A stretch of DNA of 38,701 bases from assembly GCA_047638975.1 (NCBI GenBank), contig JBLINB010000013.1, forward strand, positions 1-38,701, read 5' to 3'. Positions within the stretch are counted from its first letter, which is position 1. Every line of letters begins with the position of its first letter. Below are positions 15,743 to 24,540 of the stretch, piece by piece. The notes beneath the pieces are model-generated. The model ran no database searches. It worked only from the letters and a program-made list of their open reading frames with translations, and was not told where the DNA came from. The position numbers and the translations under genes were made by a program. This stretch comes from JAPKEZ01 sp047638975 (GTDB lineage Bacteria; Planctomycetota; UBA1135).

Positions 15743-16510
15743 ATGTCCCGAGCCAAATACATAGCCGGTAACTGGAAAATGCACCTAACAAAGCGTCGCG
15801 CTTCTACTTTAGCGCGCGATATTGTTGCAGCTGCAGATAAGGCAAGCGATGCGGTACAGATAGCCGTGTTTCCTGCGCATGTGCATCTCGATCACGTGCG
15901 TCGTAATATTAAAGATAGCAATGTTATCTTGGGCGCGCAAAATTGTTACGGCAAAAAAGAGGGCGCCTTCACTGGTGAAGTCTCGCCTTATATGCTGCGC
16001 GACATGGGTGTAAAAGTTGTGATGCTTGGCCATTCCGAGCGCCGCCACATCTTTGGTGAAACCGATGCGATGATTTTCGAAAAAGTAAAAATCGCATTAC
16101 GCGCCAAGATTGACGTGATGTTGTGCGTTGGCGAAACCATAGACGAGCGAAACTCGGGTCAAACCTTTGAGGTGTTGGCGCGCCAGTTAAAAGTGCTGAA
16201 AGTGGTTAAACCTACTCAAACGTCACGTGTTACTATAGCCTATGAGCCAGTGTGGGCAATCGGTACCGGCGAGACAGCAACGCCGCAAATTGCGCAAGAG
16301 GCTCATGCCGAATGCCGCCGCATAGTCGAAGACCTTTTAGGTTCTGAGGCGGCACAGCAAATGCAAATTCTTTACGGTGGTTCGATGAAAGGCAGTAATG
16401 CTGACGAACTCCTGTCGCAACCAGATGTAGACGGCGGCCTTGTTGGTGGCGCATCTCTTTCTGGCGACGACTTCTCTCCAATCATTAATGCTGCAAGCGC
16501 ATTAAGTTAA
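15743..16510 (+). CDS. tpiA: Triosephosphate isomerase
   Basis: Interconverts glyceraldehyde 3-phosphate and dihydroxyacetone phosphate in glycolysis and gluconeogenesis. All catalytic residues are present: Asn10 and Lys12 in AGNWKMH, His97 in LGHSERR and Glu168 in AYEPVWAIGTG. The phosphate-binding loop ILYGGSMKGSNA and GLVGGASL near the C-terminus complete the TIM-barrel signature. Normal length (255 residues). No ribosome-binding site is seen before the ATG, and it lies 8 bases after the DAHP synthase stop, so expression probably depends on the upstream promoter. Confidence 0.98.
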   Translation: MSRAKYIAGNWKMHLTKRRASTLARDIVAAADKASDAVQIAVFPAHVHLDHVRRNIKDSNVILGAQNCYGKKEGAFTGEVSPYMLRDMGVKVVMLGHSERRHIFGETDAMIFEKVKIALRAKIDVMLCVGETIDERNSGQTFEVLARQLKVLKVVKPTQTSRVTIAYEPVWAIGTGETATPQIAQEAHAECRRIVEDLLGSEAAQQMQILYGGSMKGSNADELLSQPDVDGGLVGGASLSGDDFSPIINAASALS

Positions 16511-16522
16511 ACAACGCATACC

Positions 16523-16816
16523 ATGCAATTCTTACTTTACACACTTTTCTTCATTTCAGCTTTATTGCTAATTTTAGTCATCTTGGTTCAAGAAGGCAAA
16601 GGCGGAGGCCTTGGTGGCGCACTTGGTGGCGCCGGTTCAGAAACTTTCGGCGTACGCGCCGGCGGTGTTAGCAAGGTAACCTTTATTATTTTCTTAGTGT
16701 TCGTGCTTTCTGCGATGTCACTACACTGGACATCAGAAGATTCTAATGCAGGTACAGCTCTTGAATTCGATAATACTGTGCAGCCAATAGGCGCGCCAGT
16801 AGATCCTCAGCAGTAA
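16523..16816 (+). CDS. secG: Preprotein translocase subunit SecG
   Basis: A small inner-membrane subunit of the SecYEG export channel. Its 97 residues contain two membrane helices (about 3-22 and 49-67) separated by the typical glycine-rich loop EGKGGGLGGALGGAGSETFG. The hydrophilic tail after residue 70 is acidic. The neighbourhood tpiA-secG is common in bacteria and supports the call. Confidence 0.95.
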   Translation: MQFLLYTLFFISALLLILVILVQEGKGGGLGGALGGAGSETFGVRAGGVSKVTFIIFLVFVLSAMSLHWTSEDSNAGTALEFDNTVQPIGAPVDPQQ

Positions 16817-16831
16817 GTCGTGGTAACTACG

Positions 16832-17443
16832 ATGTCTGCAATTTCCGATCGCACCGATAAAGCATTGCGTCAATCAGAGGCATTGCTTGAGGGCCATTTT
16901 TTGCTTTCATCCGGACGCCATGCCGGACGCTATGTGCAGTGTGCACGTTTGTTGCAATACACTGACTTGGCAGCGCAGGTCTGTGGCGATTTAGCAGATA
17001 AAATTCGCAAGCAAGTGGGCGACGAAAAACCGTTTGATGTAGTGATTGGTCCGGCGATGGGCGCCGTAACTTTTAGTTACGAGCTCGCACGCGCATTTGG
17101 TGTGCGTGGCTTGTTCGCCGAGCGTGCTGCAGAAGGTGGTTTTGATTTGCGCCGTGGTTTTGAAATCAAAGCTCACGAACGCGTGCTAGTTGCAGAAGAT
17201 GTTGTCACCACTGGCAAATCTGCCGGCGAAGTCGTGACGATGTTGCGCGAAATGGGCATTAAAAACATTTCTGCGGCTTCGATTGTTAACCGCAGTGGTA
17301 TCGATAATCCATTCGGCGGCGAAGTCAATTATTACAGCTGCATCGAGGTAGATGTGCCATCTTACACTGCCGAAGAATGCCCACTGTGCGCCAGTGACGA
17401 GCATGGCATGGCTTACAAACCGGGCAGCCGTCCTAATATTTAA
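16832..17443 (+). CDS. pyrE: Orotate phosphoribosyltransferase
   Basis: Joins orotate to PRPP to form OMP in pyrimidine synthesis. The PRPP-binding motif VLVAEDVVTTGKS lies at about residues 118-130. LLSSGRHAGRYVQ near residue 24 and the conserved ending YKPGSRPNI complete the family pattern. At 203 residues the length is normal. I preferred the ATG at 16832 over the in-frame GTG at 16820, which would sit only 3 bases after the secG stop; the family normally starts close to the ATG. It is third after tpiA and secG, and yicC follows after 2 bases. Confidence 0.95.
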   Translation: MSAISDRTDKALRQSEALLEGHFLLSSGRHAGRYVQCARLLQYTDLAAQVCGDLADKIRKQVGDEKPFDVVIGPAMGAVTFSYELARAFGVRGLFAERAAEGGFDLRRGFEIKAHERVLVAEDVVTTGKSAGEVVTMLREMGIKNISAASIVNRSGIDNPFGGEVNYYSCIEVDVPSYTAEECPLCASDEHGMAYKPGSRPNI

Positions 17444-17445
17444 TT

Positions 17446-18348
17446 ATGGTTAAAAAGACTAAGACCCCAATCGCTAGCATGACCGGTTTCGGTCGCGGAC
17501 AAGTCGAGACTAGCGAGCTGTCGATAAAGGCCGAGTTTCGTTCGGTTAATGGCAAGGGCTTGCACTGTAAATTACGCATGCCATCTGATTTGCTCGAGTA
17601 CGAATCTAAAGTCGAAGCTCAATTACGCGCGGCTTTAACGCGCGGCTCGATAACAGGTTTTGTTAGTGTGCGCCGCAGCCACGACGATACTGTTGAGTTT
17701 GATCAGAAAGTGCTAAAGAAGTACTTGTCTGCCTGGAAAAGCACCGAGAAAAAATTAGGGCTCGAGGTCGTTTCGCCAACGTTGAAAGATTTGATTTCTA
17801 TGCCCGGCGCGATGCATGCGGCACGTAGCACCGGAGGTTTGTCGCGCTCTATAGAGCGTAATATAAAGCAAGCCGTAAACGAAGCGGTTGTCGCTTTGCA
17901 AGATTCTCGCAACAAAGAGGGCGAGCGCTTGGCAAAAGAAATGTTGCGGTTGATAAAAAGCCTAGAGAAGCTAGTGCAACGTGCGGTGCGCCGCGCACCA
18001 TTGGCTGTAAAAGATGCTGCAGCCAAATACCAACTACGTGTTGATCAGGCTCTAGAAGTCGCTAAAGAAAAGGCAAATTACGATCTCAGCCGCGAGATCA
18101 TTGCCTTGGCCGAGCGTGCCGATATTCAAGAAGAAATCGCGCGTCTCGAAATACATATTGAACGACTACGCACAACAATCAAGAAGGGCGCGGCAATCGG
18201 TCGCGAGTTTGAATTTATGCTGCAAGAATGCCATCGCGAGGTGACAACCTTGGGTAATAAGTCGGCAGATGCAAAGTTGTCAGAAATAGTAGTCGCAATG
18301 AAAATCTGCGTACAACAACTAAAAGAGCAGGTTGCAAATGTCGAGTAA
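17446..18348 (+). CDS. yicC: YicC/YloC-family endoribonuclease
   Basis: A 300-residue protein with the paired domains of this family. The N-terminal part has SMTGFGRG at residues 11-18 and FRSVNGKGLHCKLRMP. The C-terminal DUF1732 part has GREFEFMLQECHREVTTLGN and ends MKICVQQLKEQVANVE. Members are stress-linked RNases in other bacteria; the natural RNA targets are generally unclear. The gene lies 2 bases after pyrE and overlaps gmk by 11 bases, an association with gmk that is widespread. Confidence 0.93.
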   Translation: MVKKTKTPIASMTGFGRGQVETSELSIKAEFRSVNGKGLHCKLRMPSDLLEYESKVEAQLRAALTRGSITGFVSVRRSHDDTVEFDQKVLKKYLSAWKSTEKKLGLEVVSPTLKDLISMPGAMHAARSTGGLSRSIERNIKQAVNEAVVALQDSRNKEGERLAKEMLRLIKSLEKLVQRAVRRAPLAVKDAAAKYQLRVDQALEVAKEKANYDLSREIIALAERADIQEEIARLEIHIERLRTTIKKGAAIGREFEFMLQECHREVTTLGNKSADAKLSEIVVAMKICVQQLKEQVANVE

Positions 18349-18910
18349 AGGTCGCGTCGTCGTTCTTTCAGGGCCCACGGCATCGGGCAAGTCGTCCCTA
18401 TGGAAACGCTTAATTGAATGCCCAAGCGTCGATTTTTCTGTTAGCGCTACCACGCGCCAACCACGTCATGGCGAAGTAGACGGCCGCGATTACACGTTCA
18501 TCTCGAAGCAAGAATTCGAGCAAGGGGTCGCCGACAATGCATTTCTTGAATGGGCCACAGTACACGGAAATTATTACGGTACTTTGCGCGCTAAGGTCGA
18601 AGCGTCACTCGCTGCCGAGCACGACATCGTTCTAGAAGTAGATGTGCAAGGCGCACAACAATTGCTCGATTGTGGATTACCGATGGTCTCTATATTTTTA
18701 ATGGCGCCATCGCGCGAAATATTAATTGAGCGTTTGCGTAATCGTGATACCGAGACTGAAGAACAAATCGCAACGCGTCTTAAAGTGATCGATCACGAAC
18801 TTAGCTTTGCAGATAAATACGACCATCAATTGCTCAACGATAATTTTGATCAAATGTTTGCCGAGGCTGTAAATATTCTTGGCTACGCTACGCAAAACAA
18901 CAATGGCTAA
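18338..18910 (+). CDS. gmk: Guanylate kinase
   Basis: Phosphorylates GMP to GDP with ATP. The P-loop is GPTASGKSS at residues 12-20, slightly different from the usual GPSGVGKST but still GxxxxGKS. FSVSATTRQPRHGEVDGRDYTF matches the GMP-binding region and EVDVQGAQQL the Walker-B-like strand. At 190 residues the length is normal. The ATG at 18338 was chosen over the TTG at 18332; it overlaps the end of yicC and thus couples the two. Its own last 8 bases overlap the start of coaC. Confidence 0.96.
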   Translation: MSSKGRVVVLSGPTASGKSSLWKRLIECPSVDFSVSATTRQPRHGEVDGRDYTFISKQEFEQGVADNAFLEWATVHGNYYGTLRAKVEASLAAEHDIVLEVDVQGAQQLLDCGLPMVSIFLMAPSREILIERLRNRDTETEEQIATRLKVIDHELSFADKYDHQLLNDNFDQMFAEAVNILGYATQNNNG

Positions 18911-19442
18911 TATTCTTCTAGGCGTAACTGGTTCGGCGGCCTGCTTTAAGGCGGCGGCTTGTGCTTCACAGTTAACGCAACTCGGGCATCGGGTGCAGGT
19001 GGTATTAACTCCGGCAGCCGGCGAGTTTGTTACTGAGTTGCAGTTCTCTTGCTTAACTGGCGTGACGGCAATTACGCACGACGATTCGCAGCTTGACCCG
19101 TCTGGAATGGAGCACATCTCTGTGGCTCGCCAAGCCGAACTGCTAATCATTATGCCAGCTACAGCGAATACGATTGGGCAACTCGCCAATGGTTTAGCGG
19201 GCAATTTGCTGTGCACTTTAGCGCTAGCTATTAGCCAAGATATCCCAAGGTTAATCGTCCCGGCAATGAATCCCGAGATGTTTGCGCACCCAGCGGTGCA
19301 GCGTAATTTGCAACAGTTGCAAGACGATGGCTGGCAGCAGCTGGGTCCGGTCAGTGGTGTAACCGCATGCCAAGAACGGGGCGATGGCCGCATGCTAGAA
19401 ACCGACGAAGTCCTCGCTGTCATTACAGGCATGCTTGGCTAA
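18903..19442 (+). CDS. coaC: Phosphopantothenoylcysteine decarboxylase (separate CoaC)
   Basis: A flavoprotein that decarboxylates 4'-phosphopantothenoylcysteine on the way to coenzyme A. LLGVTGSAACFKA opens the FMN-binding fold, and MEHISVAR carries the catalytic His. PATANTIGQLANGLAGNLL and PAMNPEMF are the family signatures. The active-site Cys lies in GVTACQERGDGRM. Most bacteria fuse CoaC and CoaB; here CoaC ends as a 179-residue protein and CoaB follows as TAATG. Start ATG at 18903 chosen over TTG at 18879. Confidence 0.92.
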   Translation: MANILLGVTGSAACFKAAACASQLTQLGHRVQVVLTPAAGEFVTELQFSCLTGVTAITHDDSQLDPSGMEHISVARQAELLIIMPATANTIGQLANGLAGNLLCTLALAISQDIPRLIVPAMNPEMFAHPAVQRNLQQLQDDGWQQLGPVSGVTACQERGDGRMLETDEVLAVITGMLG

Positions 19443-20065
19443 TGGCGCGTTTCTTAGTTACTGCTGGCCCGACGCGTGAAGCTATAGATCCGGTGCGATT
19501 TCTGTCTAACCGCTCGAGTGGCAAAATGGGTTACGCGATTTGCGAAGCGTTGGTCACTGCTGGGCATGAAGTGTTGTTGGTGAGTGGCCCAACTTGTTTG
19601 CCAGTACCTATTGGGGTTGAGGCTGTACAGGTCGAATCGGCTTGGCAAATGTTAGAAGCCTGTCAAAAAAGCTGGAGTTCGTGTGATGCCCTCATTGCCG
19701 TTGCTGCGGTAAGTGATTATCGTCCAAGTAAAACACAGCAGCAAAAGATAAAGAGCAGCTCAGAAGTTTTAACGATCGAGTTAGAGGCTAATCCAGATAT
19801 CGTCAAAACATTGGCGGCAACGAAAGGTAAGCGCTTAGTCGTAGGTTTTGCTCTAGAATCCGAAAACGGCGAAGGCTACGCTCGCAAAAAACTTGATTCG
19901 AAAGGCCTAGATTTGATATGTTTAAATGCTCCGTCTGCGCAAGGCGCCGACGCCTCACAACTGTTGATCTTGTCACCCACTAGCCGATACCCATTAGGCC
20001 CATGTGCTAAATCAGTGCTAGCAACCGAATTGGTCGAATATATACTTACAAATAACGATGTCTAA
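19442..20065 (+). CDS. coaB: Phosphopantothenate-cysteine ligase (separate CoaB)
   Basis: Couples phosphopantothenate to cysteine in coenzyme A synthesis. The 207-residue protein has TAGPTREAIDPVRFLSNRSS followed by GKMGYA (nucleotide-binding loop), AVAAVSDYRPS, and VVGFALESE, all typical of the CoaB domain. The ATG overlaps the coaC stop by one base (TAATG), so the two halves are made in equal amounts from one message. This split arrangement is a real feature: both parts keep their own start and complete motifs, with no sign of a recent frameshift. Confidence 0.92.
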   Translation: MARFLVTAGPTREAIDPVRFLSNRSSGKMGYAICEALVTAGHEVLLVSGPTCLPVPIGVEAVQVESAWQMLEACQKSWSSCDALIAVAAVSDYRPSKTQQQKIKSSSEVLTIELEANPDIVKTLAATKGKRLVVGFALESENGEGYARKKLDSKGLDLICLNAPSAQGADASQLLILSPTSRYPLGPCAKSVLATELVEYILTNNDV

Positions 20066-21848
20066 ACAACAACAATTACTGTTTCTGCGCAAAGCAATGC
20101 TTGCGATGATGGCTTTTGAATGGATTCAAGTTGCAATGGGTTCTGTCGTTCTCACCAGTGGCTTGGTACTGGCATGCGTGATAGTAATACCTTTTCCATT
20201 TTACGCAGGGCTTCTGCTGCTAGTGAAGCGGCTAGTCAGCGAACAAAAACTTCATAAGGTCGTAATTGGCTGTCTTGTATTCAGGGCGTTTATGGTGATT
20301 CTTGGCAACGTCTTTGCCAACGAATTGTCGCGCATTGCGCCGCAGCTCTTGGTTGGTGTTGTGGCAATGTTTTTGATTATAAAATTCACGCCGAATGTCA
20401 TCGCTTTGAAATTAGGATTAGCGCAAAAAGTGCTTTTTGTGCCGGCCATCGCTTTGTTTGGTTTTGCCGGATTTGCCCCGCTGCAAATCCACACGACTTC
20501 AGTCTCAACAACTACTCCGCCCACCGGCGCTCCCAATATCGTGCTCCTAAGCTGGGACACGGTTCGTGCTGACGTGCTGTCTTTGTATGGCGGCAGCGGC
20601 TTAGATACTCCGAATCTAGATAAGTTCGCAAAGCGCAGCGTGGTTTTTGAAGACGCCGTCGCCCATACTCCGATTACGGGGCCGGAGCATTCCATTATGT
20701 TAAGTGGACTGTTGCCACCAAGCAACGGAATGCGCACCAACGTGCTGTCAATGATTCCAGAGTCGGTCGACACTTTGCCAGAAATGTTGTCAGCTAAAGG
20801 TTACGCCACCGGCGGATTTGTTTCATCGTATCCCATGCTCGGGCGCTTCGGATTACAGCAGGGCTTCAACGAATATAACGATCGCATGAGTAATCAGCCG
20901 ATGATCCGTTTCAAGCAATTGAGCCCACGCGAAGTTTTTTGGGCAGGCTTGTTGTTTCCATTACTAAAGGGCTCACCTAAGTCATTTACGGCGGGCCCAA
21001 TCGTGCAACAACGCGCCCTCAATTGGCTAGAGCAGCAAGATGCCGAGCGGCCATATTTTATGTTTTTGCATCTTTATGATGCGCACGCTCCGTACCAGCC
21101 AAGCCCGGAGTTCGAAAAAATTGCAATGCAGCGCAAAGATTCGGCGCTACCGGCAGCTTTCGATCCTAATGATGCCGACTCGATGGCGCGTTACCGCGCT
21201 GAAATCGCCATGCTCGATAGCTTCTTTGGCGAACTGTTGATTGAGCTAGAAAAACGTGATCCAAATCTCGAAAACACTTTGTTAATTCTGACATCTGATC
21301 ACGGAGAATGTTTTGGCGAAGGCGGCATCCACTATAACCACGTGCCCTCATTGTTTGAAGCGACGCAGCATATTCCGCTAGTAGTTCACTTTCCGCAAGG
21401 TGAGGGCGCCGGTATGCGCGTGTCAGAAACAGTGACACACCTCGATATCTTGCCCACCTGTTTGCTGGCTGCCGGCGACGATTTAGAGATGGCCCCACAA
21501 GATGTAGCGGCGTATCCGCTGCAATTGGCGTATTCAACGGGCGGGATGCCCTATACCGAGCGTAGTGTCTATCTCGAGGCGCAGCAAACTACGCTTGGCG
21601 ACGAACGTTTGCGCGGATGGCGCACCTCTAATCTAAAGTATTTACTGCGCTTAGATGGCGACGAGCAGCTATTTGAATATCATGATAATGAGGTCGATAA
21701 CTTACTCGAAGCGCAGTCGCAGATGGCGTCTGAATTGAAAACGGTCTTGATAAATTTCTTTGATAGCCTGCCAAAGGTCGAGGGAGCTGTTCAATCCGTT
21801 TCCGATATCGATATGCAAGCAATGGGGCAACTTGGATATACCGATTAA
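20058..21848 (+). CDS. Membrane sulfatase / alkaline-phosphatase-superfamily hydrolase with a Thr nucleophile
   Basis: A 596-residue protein with about four membrane helices (roughly residues 15-145) and a large hydrolase domain after residue 158, probably periplasmic. Metal-site motifs are visible: SWDTVRAD (Asp167), TSDHGECFGEGG (Asp414, His415) and IHYNHVP. The nucleophile position reads TPITGPEHSIMLSG with Thr207, not the Cys- or Ser-x-Pro-x-Arg motif of formylglycine sulfatases. It therefore may act on phosphate esters or transfer phospho-groups to lipids or glycans, as Thr-type relatives such as LTA synthase do. The ATG overlaps the end of coaB by 8 bases. The substrate cannot be told from sequence. 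Confidence 0.82.
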   Translation: MSKQQQLLFLRKAMLAMMAFEWIQVAMGSVVLTSGLVLACVIVIPFPFYAGLLLLVKRLVSEQKLHKVVIGCLVFRAFMVILGNVFANELSRIAPQLLVGVVAMFLIIKFTPNVIALKLGLAQKVLFVPAIALFGFAGFAPLQIHTTSVSTTTPPTGAPNIVLLSWDTVRADVLSLYGGSGLDTPNLDKFAKRSVVFEDAVAHTPITGPEHSIMLSGLLPPSNGMRTNVLSMIPESVDTLPEMLSAKGYATGGFVSSYPMLGRFGLQQGFNEYNDRMSNQPMIRFKQLSPREVFWAGLLFPLLKGSPKSFTAGPIVQQRALNWLEQQDAERPYFMFLHLYDAHAPYQPSPEFEKIAMQRKDSALPAAFDPNDADSMARYRAEIAMLDSFFGELLIELEKRDPNLENTLLILTSDHGECFGEGGIHYNHVPSLFEATQHIPLVVHFPQGEGAGMRVSETVTHLDILPTCLLAAGDDLEMAPQDVAAYPLQLAYSTGGMPYTERSVYLEAQQTTLGDERLRGWRTSNLKYLLRLDGDEQLFEYHDNEVDNLLEAQSQMASELKTVLINFFDSLPKVEGAVQSVSDIDMQAMGQLGYTD

Positions 21849-21910
21849 ATCACTAATACCGAGGGTTTTAGCGGTTTCTTGCTGTAATTTTAGGTGCGTA
21901 GGATTTACGA

Positions 21911-21916
21911 TATAAT
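21911..21916 (+). promoter_or_regulatory. Consensus -10 box upstream of ftsK
   Basis: A perfect TATAAT lies 4 bases before the GTG at 21921, so transcription starting about 21921-21924 would give a leaderless message. No clear -35 hexamer is found at the right distance. Moderate support only. Confidence 0.4.
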
Positions 21917-21920
21917 ATCC

Positions 21921-24539
21921 GTGGCTACCTCCCGCAAGAAGTCGAAATCGAAAAAACGTAAATCCAAGCAAAGGAACGGCGCCTCGCAGCAGTTCGGATT
22001 TGTTTTTTCAGGTTTAAATGCTGTCCTTTCACTTTTTGGTGCTGGGCTAATTTTCGTATTTAATGGGATTAAGTGGCTGTTCGAAACGACACTTGACGCG
22101 CTCTACGGTAACCGAGGGCGACAGCCATTAGGTATTGCCTTAGCATGTGCCTCTTTATTCGTGTTCGGCGCTTTAATGAGTTATGAGAGCGGTGCCAAAG
22201 ATGGTAATTTGTGCGGCGCCTTGGGCTATACCATCGCCGATTCCTTATTATTTTTCCTCGGAGTAGGCGCTTTTGTTGCTCCCGGGTTCGGAGCGTTCTG
22301 GGGCATTGCACGTTTGGCCCGTGAAGAGAGCAGCGGCTACGCCGGCTTCAAGTTGGTCGGAATATTTTTGTTAACGCTATCGGTTTCATTCATCGGGCAA
22401 GGCATTGGCGACACTGCACCGACCAACGTTTTCATGCAGGGGCAAGGCGGATGGCTCGGCAGTCATTTTTACCCAACGCTCTCGGAAGTATTTGGACCAC
22501 TGGGTACGACAATTGTTATCGCCTTACTGGTCAGCTTGTCCTTGTTGATGGCAACAGAGTGGGCGTTTATCCCGCTAGTGCGCGATCTTCTTGCTAGTGG
22601 TGCTAATCGCTTGCGCCAACAAGAAATACCGTGGGGCAAAAATGGCAGCGAGTCTATTATTGACGACGCAAAAGAAAACCATCAAAAAGCAACACGCGGC
22701 ATCAGCTCTATTTTCGGATGGTTGCGTAGCCAGTTTTCGTCTTACGACGTAGAAAGTGATGGCGGGGTGTCAGCGCCGGCTCCGGCAGAGGCTAAGCCAG
22801 GGATTAAGATTACGGGGCCCGGTTACGACGATCAAAGTGGTGCGGCAGCACCAAAGGTAGTTGCGCCAACCGCGGTTACTCGCCAACCAGCGCCGAGCGC
22901 AAGTACAGCTTCGACTGCCGCAGCAACGGCTACGGCGACTGCTGTAGCGCCAGTAAAAGCCAAAACGGCTACTAGCGAAGGCGGATTCTTGCCGGGCATC
23001 CGCAAAGTAAAAGAAGCGACTTCGGCACGTATCGAAACCGAAGAAGAGAAATCCGAAAATGTTAAGTCGCGTCGTACGCCGCTGCTGAAATCATTGCCGT
23101 CGATTAAACTGCTGGTGAAGAGCGATAACAAAGTTCGTAATGACAATCGCGAAGAGATCGCTCAGCTGGGTAAAATTTTGCAAGGCGTGCTCGATTCCTT
23201 TAAGTTAGATGCAGAAGTGGTCACTGCCGAGCGTGGGCCAACCATCACCATGTTTGGTATTCAGTTAGCGCCAGGAGTGCCTGTTGCCAAGATTAAAAAA
23301 CACATGGACGACATCGGGCTTTCGCTAGGCACCGACCGCGTTCGCATCGTGTTCCCGTTGCCGAACTCTAAGGCAGTAGGTATCGAGGTTCCTAATGCAG
23401 TGCAGTCATCGGTGCGCTTACGCGACGTATTTGAAGATGCGACCAGCGCGATAGCTAAGGCGGCGTTGCCAATGGTTCTTGGCCAGTCCGCTCTCGGCGA
23501 GACTCTGGTGGCAGACCTCGCCAAAATGCCGCACATGTTGGTTGCCGGCACAACGGGTTCAGGGAAGTCGGTGTGTCTGAATAGTATTTTGGCAACGATG
23601 TTGCTGACGCGTACTCCAGAAGAGGTTCGCCTTATCTTGATTGACCCTAAGCAAGTCGAGCTCGATAGTTATTCTGGTATCCCGCATTTAATGTGTCCAG
23701 TAGTTACCGATATGAAGCGCGCATCGGGTATTTTGAAATGGACGGTAGAGCAAATGGAAAGCCGTTTAACGACTTTCAAGCGTTCGAAGGTGCGTAATAT
23801 TACTGACTACAACAGCATCGGGCGCAAAGGTCTGCAAGACCTCATGCAAGAGCGTTACGATGAAAACGAATTTCCGGACACGTTCCCATACGTAGTCGTT
23901 GTGATTGACGAATTGGCTGACTTAATGCTGACTCACAAGAAAGAAGTAGAGACTAGCATTAACCGTATTGCCGCAAAGGCGCGGGCCGCGGGCATCCACT
24001 TGATCGTTGCTACGCAGCGCCCATCGACTGATGTGGTTACCGGTTTAATTAAAGCCAACTTGCCGGTACGCATGTCGTTCCGAGTCAACACCTCGATTGA
24101 TAGTCGCGTTATTCTCGACGAAGTCGGTGGCGAAAAATTACTGGGTAACGGCGACTTCCTTTACCGTCCACCTGGCGCCGAAGGAACGCTTCGCGGTCAG
24201 GGCGCATTTGTGGATACGCCAGAGATTAATAATATCTGTAATCACTTGCGTAAGAATGGCACACCCGAATATGTTGAAGCACTTGAACAAGGTAGTTTGC
24301 TCGGTGGTTCGACTGCCGATTGCGATGACGAGCACTTTTTCGAGGCCATTGACTTTGTGTTTAAATCAGGACGTGGTTCCGCGTCTCTTTTGCAGCGTAA
24401 ATTCGGCATCGGCTATAGTCGTGCTAGCCGCTTAATCGAAAGTATGACCGAGATCGGAATTCTCGGCGAACATAATGGGGCCAAGCCCCGTGAAATTATG
24501 GTCACTGCCGAGCAGTGGGAAGAAATGAAATCAAGTTAA
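21921..24539 (+). CDS. ftsK: DNA translocase FtsK
   Basis: An inner-membrane, septum-located DNA pump that helps clear and resolve chromosome dimers at division. After a lysine-rich start (ATSRKKSKSKKRKSK) come about five membrane segments (to residue ~220), an Ala/Pro-rich linker (~275-350) and the motor. Walker A is AGTTGSGKSVCL near residue 540 and Walker B is VVVIDELADLM near 660. The C-terminal gamma winged helix (GSASLLQRKFGIGYSRASRL) binds KOPS-type DNA signals. At 872 residues it has a short linker compared with E. coli FtsK. GTG at 21921 is preferred; another in-frame GTG lies at 21894. rimO starts one base after the stop. Confidence 0.95.
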   Translation: MATSRKKSKSKKRKSKQRNGASQQFGFVFSGLNAVLSLFGAGLIFVFNGIKWLFETTLDALYGNRGRQPLGIALACASLFVFGALMSYESGAKDGNLCGALGYTIADSLLFFLGVGAFVAPGFGAFWGIARLAREESSGYAGFKLVGIFLLTLSVSFIGQGIGDTAPTNVFMQGQGGWLGSHFYPTLSEVFGPLGTTIVIALLVSLSLLMATEWAFIPLVRDLLASGANRLRQQEIPWGKNGSESIIDDAKENHQKATRGISSIFGWLRSQFSSYDVESDGGVSAPAPAEAKPGIKITGPGYDDQSGAAAPKVVAPTAVTRQPAPSASTASTAAATATATAVAPVKAKTATSEGGFLPGIRKVKEATSARIETEEEKSENVKSRRTPLLKSLPSIKLLVKSDNKVRNDNREEIAQLGKILQGVLDSFKLDAEVVTAERGPTITMFGIQLAPGVPVAKIKKHMDDIGLSLGTDRVRIVFPLPNSKAVGIEVPNAVQSSVRLRDVFEDATSAIAKAALPMVLGQSALGETLVADLAKMPHMLVAGTTGSGKSVCLNSILATMLLTRTPEEVRLILIDPKQVELDSYSGIPHLMCPVVTDMKRASGILKWTVEQMESRLTTFKRSKVRNITDYNSIGRKGLQDLMQERYDENEFPDTFPYVVVVIDELADLMLTHKKEVETSINRIAAKARAAGIHLIVATQRPSTDVVTGLIKANLPVRMSFRVNTSIDSRVILDEVGGEKLLGNGDFLYRPPGAEGTLRGQGAFVDTPEINNICNHLRKNGTPEYVEALEQGSLLGGSTADCDDEHFFEAIDFVFKSGRGSASLLQRKFGIGYSRASRLIESMTEIGILGEHNGAKPREIMVTAEQWEEMKSS

Positions 24540-24540
24540 C

